This document shows, one piece after another, positions 48,272-55,538 of a stretch of 64,000 bases of DNA (position 1 is its first letter; each line of letters begins with the position of its first letter). Where the stretch lies: the NCBI RefSeq assembly GCF_900185645.1, contig NZ_FYAM01000023.1, positions 248,001-312,000 of the forward strand, read 5' to 3'. Below the pieces are notes generated by a model. It made no database searches, had not been told where the DNA came from, and worked only from the letters and a program-made list of their open reading frames with translations. Origin of the DNA: Clostridium sp. BSD9I1 (GTDB lineage Bacteria > Bacillota > Clostridia > Clostridiales > Clostridiaceae). Position numbers and translations under genes: made by a program.

Positions 48272-49873
48272 CTATTTTTTTTTAGCTCCCCAAAGCTTAA
48301 CAGTAACTTCACCAGAATCTCCATCCCAATAGATTGAATCAATTATAGTCTCCAGCATTAATTTTTTCTTAGCTACATCTGAAATAAGGTCAATGGTAGT
48401 ATTAAACTTATTTAAAGCTTCTAAGATTATATCTGCATTTAATTCATATTGATTAAATACCTCTTTGATGCTTTCTAACTCCTTTAATTTCTTTTTTAAA
48501 TCCTCAATTTCTTTACCTAACGATTCAACCTTAGATATTATATATCCTGATGCAATAGGGCTTTCTATTTCAGATAATTTAGTTAATAAGCTATCCATCT
48601 GATTTTTCTTAAGCTGAATTTCATTTTCTATATCAGAGAAATAATTTAGAGTTACTGCAGAAGCTAATTCTGATTTATAGGTTTCTAATTCATTTAAGAG
48701 CTTTATTTTATTAATTTCCTTAATTTTTTCTACTACGCACTTTTCTATTTCTTCACCTTTTACATTAAGATTACTACAACGAGTTTTTCCTGAATTGCAT
48801 TTCATTACACAGGTATAGTAATAAACTCTTTTTTTAGTTTTTTTATTTAATCTTCCATAAGAAACTCTCATTGGGCTGCCACAGTGGGAACATTTTAATA
48901 ACCCACTAAGCAAAGCAGTTTTAGAAGTACCCATTCGTGGATTTACTTGTTTCTTATTTTTATCCATAACAGATTGAACCTCTAGCCATTTAGTGTTATC
49001 AATAATTCCCTTATGAACAGCTGTGGCAGCATACCATTCATTTATATCTCTAGATTTATATTTAGAGTTCTTCTTATTATATACAAGAATACCACTTCCA
49101 TCAGGATTACCACATGTATTCATGCCTTTACTTTCAAGATATCTAAATACTAAATCATCAGATTTAACATATGCAGGGTTTCTAAGTATATCCCTTAAAG
49201 AAGTAATCCCAAAGTCGCCACCCTTTTTTCCTTTTATATTATTAGCTAATAAGAATTTTAAGGTGCGTGATAAGGAATGTGTTTCTAAATACTTTTCATA
49301 AATCTGAATTACTATTTCAAGTTCCTCTGCAACAGGAGATAATTGATACATTTTTTTCTGTTTATAATCGTTACTCATATAAATTATGGATTTACTTTCA
49401 AAACCTAAAGGAGTTTGGCCACCTAGCCAACGACCAGATTTAGCAAGCTCAAGCATATTATCCTTGATTCTTTCTGCTATAGTTTCTCTTTCTAACTGAG
49501 CAAAAACAGAGGCTATATACATCATAGCTCTTCCCATTGGAGTAGATGTATCAAATTGCTCACGAATAGAAATAAAACTTATATTATATTTTTGTAATTC
49601 ATCAATAAGGTTAGAAAAATCAGCTATATTTCGGCTTATTCTATCCAATCTGTAACAAATAATAACATCAAATTTTTTAGACCTAGCATCTTTAAGCATT
49701 TGCTGAAACTGAGGCCGAGCTGTATTACTGCCTGAAAAACCTTCATCTTCATATATAGTAAAATCATTTACTTGTAAATTATTAAGATATTCTTTACATA
49801 GCTGAACTTGATTTTCTACAGATTCGCCTTTACCTGTAAACTTACTTTTTCTAGAATATATAGCAGCCTTCAA
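48272..49873 (-). CDS. large serine recombinase (integrase)
   Basis: 533 residues. The catalytic resolvase domain (about 1-150) contains AAIYSRKS with the nucleophile serine and RLDRISRNIADF; a recombinase domain (about 170-290) precedes a zinc beta-ribbon (CSHCGSPM, later CVMKCNSGKTRC) and a coiled coil (about 390-490). Proteins of this type insert phages and genomic islands by attP x attB recombination within genes. It is the most likely integrase for the element because it lies directly at the junction. It appears intact. Confidence 0.93.
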   Translation of the reverse strand: MKAAIYSRKSKFTGKGESVENQVQLCKEYLNNLQVNDFTIYEDEGFSGSNTARPQFQQMLKDARSKKFDVIICYRLDRISRNIADFSNLIDELQKYNISFISIREQFDTSTPMGRAMMYIASVFAQLERETIAERIKDNMLELAKSGRWLGGQTPLGFESKSIIYMSNDYKQKKMYQLSPVAEELEIVIQIYEKYLETHSLSRTLKFLLANNIKGKKGGDFGITSLRDILRNPAYVKSDDLVFRYLESKGMNTCGNPDGSGILVYNKKNSKYKSRDINEWYAATAVHKGIIDNTKWLEVQSVMDKNKKQVNPRMGTSKTALLSGLLKCSHCGSPMRVSYGRLNKKTKKRVYYYTCVMKCNSGKTRCSNLNVKGEEIEKCVVEKIKEINKIKLLNELETYKSELASAVTLNYFSDIENEIQLKKNQMDSLLTKLSEIESPIASGYIISKVESLGKEIEDLKKKLKELESIKEVFNQYELNADIILEALNKFNTTIDLISDVAKKKLMLETIIDSIYWDGDSGEVTVKLWGAKKK

Positions 49874-49896
49874 AATAACTCACCTCACCTTCATTA

Positions 49897-49915
49897 GTAA
49901 AGTATATTACTTTAC
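49897..49915. promoter_or_regulatory. dyad upstream of the recombinase
   Basis: GTAAAGTA-TAT-TACTTTAC, a perfect 8-bp inverted repeat with a three-base centre, 24 bases before the recombinase start (minus strand). Possible operator. The rest of 49874-50111 shows no gene. Confidence 0.45.
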
Positions 49916-50111
49916 CATAACTAAATATGAGATGAATTAATTGCAATAAGTATGCTTTCATAGTACTCCTTCCTAATTAACAACCAATTCTAATATAAGC
50001 TTTAAACTATAGAGAATTCATTAGTGATTTAGTGGAAAAAGAGTTAAAATAAACATATAATGCATATAAATTATTATCTAATCATAATGAATACTAGAAG
50101 AGGTAGAATTT

Positions 50112-50273
50112 ATGGCTAAAGTAAAAAAAGTCATAGTACTTCAACCTACCGAGGAGAATATGATTCAATTTGAACAAAGGGCAGCTAGAGTTACTGCACG
50201 AATACTTGGTGATATACTACCTCCACAAATTATTGATGAACTTATAAGAATACTTAAGAAATCACAAGACTAA
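50112..50273 (+). CDS. small protein next to the integrase
   Basis: 53 residues: MAKVKKVIVLQPTEENMIQF then a helical EQRAARVTARILGDILPP and QIIDELIRILKKSQD. AGAGGT precedes the ATG. Not recognised by family. A small helical protein divergent from a serine integrase could be a regulator or a recombination directionality factor, but nothing in the sequence proves this. Confidence 0.5.
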   Translation: MAKVKKVIVLQPTEENMIQFEQRAARVTARILGDILPPQIIDELIRILKKSQD

Positions 50274-50302
50274 AAGAAGAAAGAGTAGAGAGTGGGGAAC
50301 TA

Positions 50303-50452
50303 ATGAGTTCTTATCATAGATATATTAAAAACAATTTAATAATTAAATATATTTCTGCATACGCATCAGCAAGAAAGCCAGAGTTTAAGCGAGAATGTAA
50401 ATATTGGTATTCAATACCGATACCAACAGGTCATCATTCAAATAAATACTAA
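50303..50452 (+). CDS. small open frame, possibly a relic
   Basis: 49 residues beginning MSSYHRYIKNNLIIKYISAY, ending at a junction with the decayed recombinase. GTGGGGAAC just before may serve as a weak ribosome binding site. The end of the frame coincides with the recombinase fragment, so the gene may be truncated by that insertion. No family recognised. Confidence 0.3.
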   Translation: MSSYHRYIKNNLIIKYISAYASARKPEFKRECKYWYSIPIPTGHHSNKY

Positions 50453-51111
50453 TAGGTTTTTAGGCTATACAAAAGATGAAAATAAGCACATTGTAATTGT
50501 TCCTGAAGAGGCAGAGATAATAAAACGTATTTATCGAGAATATTTTGAAGGCTATAGTATGGATAAGATAAAAAAGGACTTAAAAATTATGGAATACTGA
50601 CAAGTGCAGGTAAAAAAAGGTGGCATACCAGTACAATTCGAAAGATCCTCAGCAACGAGAAGTATATGGGAGATACACTTTTGCAGAAAACTTATACCGT
50701 TGATTTTCTTACAAAAAAGAGAGTTCAAAATAATGGCGTTGTTCCACAATATTATGTAGAAAATAGCCACGAAGCTATAATTCCAAAAGAGATTTTTATG
50801 TAGGTTCAAGAAGAACTGATTCGCAGGAGTACTGGTCATGTAGGTACAAGTGGTAATAAAAGAAATTTTAGCTGTAGTCATCCATTCTCACAGATTGTTT
50901 TTTGCGGGTGAATGTGGGGAGATATACCACAGAGTTCATTGGAACAACCGAGGTAAGAAATCTATTGTCTGGAGATGCGTCAGTAGATCGGAGAACACAG
51001 GCTTAGCTTGCAATTTAAGGACGGTGATTGAGGATTTATTAAAGGATGTCGTTGTAAAAGCAATTAATGGTAGAATTTAAGTCTGGGGTGGAGATTAAGG
51101 TAGAAATGTAA
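50453..51111 (+). pseudogene. decayed serine recombinase, copy 1
   Basis: Translating across frames gives parts of a TnpX-like recombinase: [20 protein letters not shown], then [20 protein letters not shown], then [20 protein letters not shown], then a zinc-ribbon part (CGECGEIYHRVHW). Damage: one base lost in an A tract (about 50569-50576), a stop in place of the Gln of IFMQVQEEL, another frameshift after the GHVG segment, and a deletion joining VVVKAING to the last residues. The catalytic N-terminus is missing. Near-identical to 57979-58837 over several hundred bases. Confidence 0.85.
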
Positions 51112-51123
51112 AGAAAATTGGAG

Positions 51124-51162
51124 CACTCTTTGGGTTTATATAAGCCTAAAGGGTGTTTTTAC
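51124..51162 (+). terminator. hairpin after recombinase copy 1
   Basis: 11-bp stem with G-T pairs (CACTCTTTGGG / CCTAAAGGGTG) followed by TTTTT. It insulates the next operon. Confidence 0.7.
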
Positions 51163-51188
51163 CTATTTATAGAAAATTTACATACTAA

Positions 51189-51229
51189 ATGCAACAACGT
51201 CATATTTTGACGTTGTTGCATGGTATAAT
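51189..51229 (+). promoter_or_regulatory. promoter with large operator dyad before the WYL operon
   Basis: A perfect 14-bp inverted repeat, ATGCAACAACGTCA (51189-51202) and TGACGTTGTTGCAT (51208-51221), directly abuts an extended -10 TGGTATAAT (51221-51229). The dyad covers the -35 region and spacer. A dimeric repressor bound here would block the promoter; the first gene downstream encodes a WYL regulator, the obvious candidate. The hairpin would lie upstream of the RNA start, so it is not a terminator. Confidence 0.7.
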
Positions 51230-51270
51230 GAGAATGTAGCAAGAAAGTAATAGAGTTTAAGGGTGATTTT

Positions 51271-52251
51271 ATGGACAAGATAACAAGGTTACTTTTGTTA
51301 TATTCAAAGCTGACACAAGGAGAAAAAGTCAATAAACTTAGCTTTTGTATGGAGACAGATAGTTTGCCTAGAACATTTGATAGGGATATAGAGGATGTGC
51401 GATTATACTTAAGTGAGCTGTTCTGTAATGAAGAGTTAATTTATGATAGGCAGGAAAATGTTTATTACTTTGCAGGTCCGCAAAGAAAAGCACTGGAAAC
51501 TATGGAGTATCTGTTTATTGAAAGAGTGTTATTAGATACTGGTGCACTTCGGGGTGATGAAATGGATGGGTTGCTTACACATTTGGCAGGGAATGCTGAA
51601 AATGTAAGTAAAATGGCATTACATGAAAAAGAATGTATAAAGAAGTATGATGAACCTCTTCATAAAAAAGCAATCCTTAAGATGCATGGTGACTTGGCAA
51701 CTATAATAACGAATAAATCTGTTATTAGAATAAACTATATAAAAATGAGTGGAGGGGTGGTTGAAAGAGAAGTAATTCCGTGTGCAATAAAATATGACTT
51801 TGGATATTTGTATTTAATAGCATTTTTAAAGACAAGCAATAAGCAATATCCGGCATATTTTCGACTGGACAGAATTTACTCCTTCTCTGTTGTCCAAAGT
51901 CAAAGAATGGATGAGATGCAACGTGTAGCTGAATATATGGAGAGGTATTCAAAAGGGATTACTCAAATGTATGGAGGTGAATTTATAGAGGTTATTGTTA
52001 TGTGTAAAAAAGAGTTTTATCCATATATACATGATAAATTTAGAAACGCAAATATTGTGAAGGATAAAGATAACACAGTGAATGTAAAGCTAAATACATT
52101 TGAAGATGGTTTTATAAAATGGATAATGAGTCAACCAGTAGATTTGGTACATATTATTGAACCAACAAGTATTAAAGAAAAAATTGTAAATGAAGCTAAT
52201 AGATTATTAGTAGCTTATACGGAGGTGCAAAAGGATGGCAAAGAAAATTAG
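51271..52251 (+). CDS. WYL domain transcriptional regulator
   Basis: 326 residues. N-terminal winged helix (about 1-60, DSLPRTFDRDIEDVRLYLSE), central WYL domain (about 140-225, RINYIKMSGGVVEREVIPCA then FGYLYLIAFL), and a WCX-like C-terminus (about 235-315). WYL proteins sense ligands, often nucleic acids, and control defence and stress operons. The ATG follows AGGGTGA. It overlaps the next gene by 17 bases, so regulator and effectors are one transcript. Confidence 0.88.
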   Translation: MDKITRLLLLYSKLTQGEKVNKLSFCMETDSLPRTFDRDIEDVRLYLSELFCNEELIYDRQENVYYFAGPQRKALETMEYLFIERVLLDTGALRGDEMDGLLTHLAGNAENVSKMALHEKECIKKYDEPLHKKAILKMHGDLATIITNKSVIRINYIKMSGGVVEREVIPCAIKYDFGYLYLIAFLKTSNKQYPAYFRLDRIYSFSVVQSQRMDEMQRVAEYMERYSKGITQMYGGEFIEVIVMCKKEFYPYIHDKFRNANIVKDKDNTVNVKLNTFEDGFIKWIMSQPVDLVHIIEPTSIKEKIVNEANRLLVAYTEVQKDGKEN

Positions 52252-53383
52252 ATTTCCACTGGAAATGGAGCAAGGTGTAGAAATACGAAGCATGGAAGAA
52301 CTTCGAGAAAATTTCTCGTTGGGCAGAGTGCTGGTTTATTTGTCAAACGGCAAATTAGTAACATGGCTAAGAGACAGGTACGCTGATGATATTGCTAATG
52401 AGATTGAAGGCTTGAATACTGAAGACGATGAACTACCCAAAAAGGTATGCGAGATTTTTGAAATTGAATATGATGAAGAAGTTGCAATCGATTTGGAAAA
52501 AGCAGAAGAGAGAAACAGAAAATTAGGAATCCTTAAAGAGTACACCAATGAACAGCGATTTTTGAACGTTTTAGATGTAGTGGCGTTCACACAAGACGAT
52601 GTATACGATTTGTTGGATGAAGAAGAAACAACTATATATCTTTGCGGTGAAAAATTCTCAATTCCATTAAGTAAAAAGGGCATGACTTATGTTGGAGTTA
52701 ATAATCCGGTTGTTGTAGTTGAATCGAAGAAAATTGTAGATTGGAATGAAAAAGAAATATCTCTTGTTGATGTAAAATATGATTTTGCATATCAACAAAT
52801 TGTGGATGAACATAATCAGACTAAAGTAATCAAGGAAAAAGTAGTTGAAGAGGTGACTGTAGAAAAAGTACTTTTCAGAATGAGCATTGTAGATGTACTT
52901 ACTATTACTGGAAGAGGGACTGTTGCTACTGGACACATTGATGAAGGTGTGATTTCAGTGAATGATACTATAACTCTTAAAAGAAAAGGGAGTTCTTCCC
53001 GTGATGTTGTAATTACTAGCATAGAAATGCTTAGGAAACTAGTGGATAATGCTCAAAAAGGTGACGATGTTGGTTTACTGCTCAGAGGGATTCAGAGAGA
53101 TGAATTAAGTACAGGTGATGTCTTGGAAAAGGTTGTGTATGAGAAACAGAAAGTTGAGAGATTTGCTACTACAATTAATGGCAATGGCTATTCTAAAAAT
53201 TCATATTTGAATTTCATGTTATCTACGGATGATAAGGCAGGTGCCAAATGTTGCTATGAGAAATTAATGAACCAGATAGATGAGTTGAATTATGATATTG
53301 ATACAGATGTAAAAGATGTTAAACAGAAGTTGTTAGAAGATGGGTTGGCTGGTTTGGCAGATAATTATCTTAATAATTTATAA
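52235..53383 (+). CDS. protein with EF-Tu domain 2 module, no GTPase domain
   Basis: 382 residues. Residues about 213-300 match translation elongation factor domain 2 closely: FRMSIVDVLTITGRGTVATG, then VEMLRK-like IEMLRKLVDNAQKGDDVGLL and LRGIQRDELSTGDVL. The EF-Tu GTP-binding domain (GHVDHGKT, NKxD) is absent. The N-terminal 200 residues include LSNGKLVTWLRDRYADDIAN, a motif seen in diverse stress-associated proteins, and two acidic regions. The C-terminus is helical. ATG 52235 lies within the WYL gene end, after GGAGG. A role as an adaptor that mimics or binds translation factors is a guess. Confidence 0.75.
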   Translation: MAKKIRFPLEMEQGVEIRSMEELRENFSLGRVLVYLSNGKLVTWLRDRYADDIANEIEGLNTEDDELPKKVCEIFEIEYDEEVAIDLEKAEERNRKLGILKEYTNEQRFLNVLDVVAFTQDDVYDLLDEEETTIYLCGEKFSIPLSKKGMTYVGVNNPVVVVESKKIVDWNEKEISLVDVKYDFAYQQIVDEHNQTKVIKEKVVEEVTVEKVLFRMSIVDVLTITGRGTVATGHIDEGVISVNDTITLKRKGSSSRDVVITSIEMLRKLVDNAQKGDDVGLLLRGIQRDELSTGDVLEKVVYEKQKVERFATTINGNGYSKNSYLNFMLSTDDKAGAKCCYEKLMNQIDELNYDIDTDVKDVKQKLLEDGLAGLADNYLNNL

Positions 53384-53401
53384 TGAAGAGGGGATAAGGC
53401 T

Positions 53402-54019
53402 ATGATAATTAATAATAATATAAAACATATGAATAATGATATGAGAATTGTAAAATTTGAAACTTTGATCAATGATGTTAATGAGGCATTAGACACCAAA
53501 CCGTTTATGACGGATTTTTTTGGAGCTACAGCTATGTTAGGACGAAGAAAGGCTAAGACTAATACCAGCTTGGCAATGGTTTTTGATTATGACAAGCTGA
53601 ATGATTATGGAAAGGTGATTGTTGAGAGTAGTCGTTTATGCATAAGGAGTAGTAGCGATAAGTACCAAGATGCCTGGTGTGAAAAGTATCCGGATATCAG
53701 TGCCTTTAAGGATAATAAATATAAAATTGAAGCGGCTAAGACATTAGTAAAACACTGCCAAAATCAGCAAAATCGTAAAGAAGCATATAAGTTTGTTTTC
53801 TGGACAATGATGGTGTTGACTGTTGATAAGACGGATGCAGAGGAACATTTATCATTGATTTGTGACTTCGCTCGTATGCTGAAAATCACTGATGATGAGA
53901 TGGAGGATATGTTGATGGTTATCAAGGTTCTTTATCATGAGGAAGAATCAGGTTTTGAATTCAATACAGAAACAGTACCTAATATATTTTCACGAGTGCT
54001 TTGTGTCTACAATAATTAA
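53402..54019 (+). CDS. TerB-like protein
   Basis: 205 residues, helical. The second half (about 110-195) looks like a TerB/DjlA-type domain with conserved acidic positions in VLTVDKTDAEEHLSLICDFA and DDEMEDMLMVI. TerB domains occur in tellurite-resistance and phage-defence clusters. The N-terminal half contains GRRKAKTNTSLAM and is unrecognised. It sits between the EF-Tu-domain protein and the AAA+ ATPase with 12-19-base gaps, so it belongs to the same operon. Assignment to TerB is by pattern only. Confidence 0.5.
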   Translation: MIINNNIKHMNNDMRIVKFETLINDVNEALDTKPFMTDFFGATAMLGRRKAKTNTSLAMVFDYDKLNDYGKVIVESSRLCIRSSSDKYQDAWCEKYPDISAFKDNKYKIEAAKTLVKHCQNQQNRKEAYKFVFWTMMVLTVDKTDAEEHLSLICDFARMLKITDDEMEDMLMVIKVLYHEEESGFEFNTETVPNIFSRVLCVYNN

Positions 54020-54031
54020 GGTGGTGATTAG

Positions 54032-55528
54032 ATGGAAGATAAAACACTTAAATCAAAATTAGTCAGATACATTGATGCCGGATTTCCTATCATATATTTA
54101 AACACGTTTGAAGAGGATAAGGTGGATATTATTATAAGAGAAATCAGTTCTGGCAAAGAAATCTATGAATGGAATGAAACTAACGGGTACATAGATTTTG
54201 AAACTAAAACACCAATGATGGAGGATTGCACACTTGAGATGATGCTTGACCAGATGAAATCACAGGATATGCTGGATAGAAAAATCATTCTCTTAAAAGA
54301 TGTCAACGCATACTTGGACGATTCGAAAATTGTATCAAAGATTAAGGGGTTGGCAAGGATGATAAACCAGGGTGCAGATGCTTCGGTTATTATTATCTCC
54401 AATATTCTAGTCATACCAAGAGAATTGGAAAAGTTCATCACAATTTTGGAGATGGACTATTTGAACAATGAAGAGATTAAACAGATTATCACAGGCTTTA
54501 TAAAGGACAACGGTTTAGAGGCAGTTGAAGAGTCTTTAGTCGATGAATTAGCCGTAGCGTTTAAAGGATTGACAGAGTTTGAAATTTATAATCTGCTCGC
54601 ACTCTCCTATGCAGATGATGGCGAACTAACAAGAAGGGATTTACGTTTAATCTTTGACCAGAAACAGCAGATGATAAAGAAAGCTGGAATACTGGAAATG
54701 ATTCCATTGAAAGAAACAATACAGGATATCGGTGGGCTAGAAAATCTGAAAGAATGGTTTGTTCGCAAGGCAAAAGTCTATAAGAACATGAACAAGGCCA
54801 AGCAATATGGTGTTGATATGCCAAAAGGTGTATTAATTGCAGGAGTGCCTGGATGTGGGAAATCATTAAATGCCAAGGCTGCAGCTAATTTGTTTGAAGT
54901 ACCGCTTCTTCGTTTAGATATGGGAAGATTGATGGGAAAATATGTAGGTGAATCTGAGGGAAATCTCAGAAATGCAATTGCCCTTGCAGAGGCAATATCA
55001 CCATGTGTTTTATGGATAGATGAATTAGAAAAGGCCTTTGCTGGAATTGGTGGAAACGGTGGTGGTGCAGAAGTCACTACTCGATTATTCGGGAATTTCT
55101 TAACATGGATGCAAGAAAAAGACAGTCCAACATTTGTAGTAGCCACAGCAAATGACATTACAAAGTTACCACCTGAACTTCTTCGAAAAGGGCGTTTTGA
55201 TGAAATTTTTTATGTAGGGTTACCAAATGAATCCGAGAGGGAAAAAATTTTCCAAATACACATTAATAAACGTAGACCCCAAGATTTGAAGAATATAAGA
55301 ATATCTGAACTTATTGTAAAAACAAGAGGGTTTAGTGGAGCTGATATTGAAGGTGTTATTAAAGATGCAGTGGAGACAGCATTTGCAGATGATAAGAAGT
55401 GTGTACAAACTCAAGATGTAATTAATGCTATAAATAACACGCATTCACTTTCAGAAATTATGAAGGATGCGCTTGAAAAGCTGTCTAAGGAATATGAAAA
55501 TAGAAAATTCAAGAATGCTTCTAAGTGA
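54032..55528 (+). CDS. Ycf46-like AAA+ ATPase
   Basis: 498 residues. N-terminal domain (1-210) typical of Ycf46-like ATPases (VRYIDAGFPIIYLNTFEEDK), then a classical AAA+ module: Walker A GVPGCGKS (271-278), pore-loop-like KYVGESEGNLR (303-313), Walker B CVLWIDELEKAF (325-336), sensor ATANDI, and arginine-finger KGRFD (386-390). The C-terminal lid is RGFSGADIEGVI. These ATPases remodel proteins as hexamers. ATG follows AAGGTGGTG. It is the motor of the five-gene operon and probably acts on one of its partners. Confidence 0.92.
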   Translation: MEDKTLKSKLVRYIDAGFPIIYLNTFEEDKVDIIIREISSGKEIYEWNETNGYIDFETKTPMMEDCTLEMMLDQMKSQDMLDRKIILLKDVNAYLDDSKIVSKIKGLARMINQGADASVIIISNILVIPRELEKFITILEMDYLNNEEIKQIITGFIKDNGLEAVEESLVDELAVAFKGLTEFEIYNLLALSYADDGELTRRDLRLIFDQKQQMIKKAGILEMIPLKETIQDIGGLENLKEWFVRKAKVYKNMNKAKQYGVDMPKGVLIAGVPGCGKSLNAKAAANLFEVPLLRLDMGRLMGKYVGESEGNLRNAIALAEAISPCVLWIDELEKAFAGIGGNGGGAEVTTRLFGNFLTWMQEKDSPTFVVATANDITKLPPELLRKGRFDEIFYVGLPNESEREKIFQIHINKRRPQDLKNIRISELIVKTRGFSGADIEGVIKDAVETAFADDKKCVQTQDVINAINNTHSLSEIMKDALEKLSKEYENRKFKNASK

Positions 55529-55538
55529 GGTGGAAAGA

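Noticed and set aside
50552-50881. Minus-strand open frame of 109 residues
   Set aside because: It is the antisense of the decayed recombinase copy 1, which explains the sequence fully.
51189-51221. Dyad as rho-independent terminator
   Set aside because: No T tract follows; it abuts a -10 element, so an operator is the better reading.
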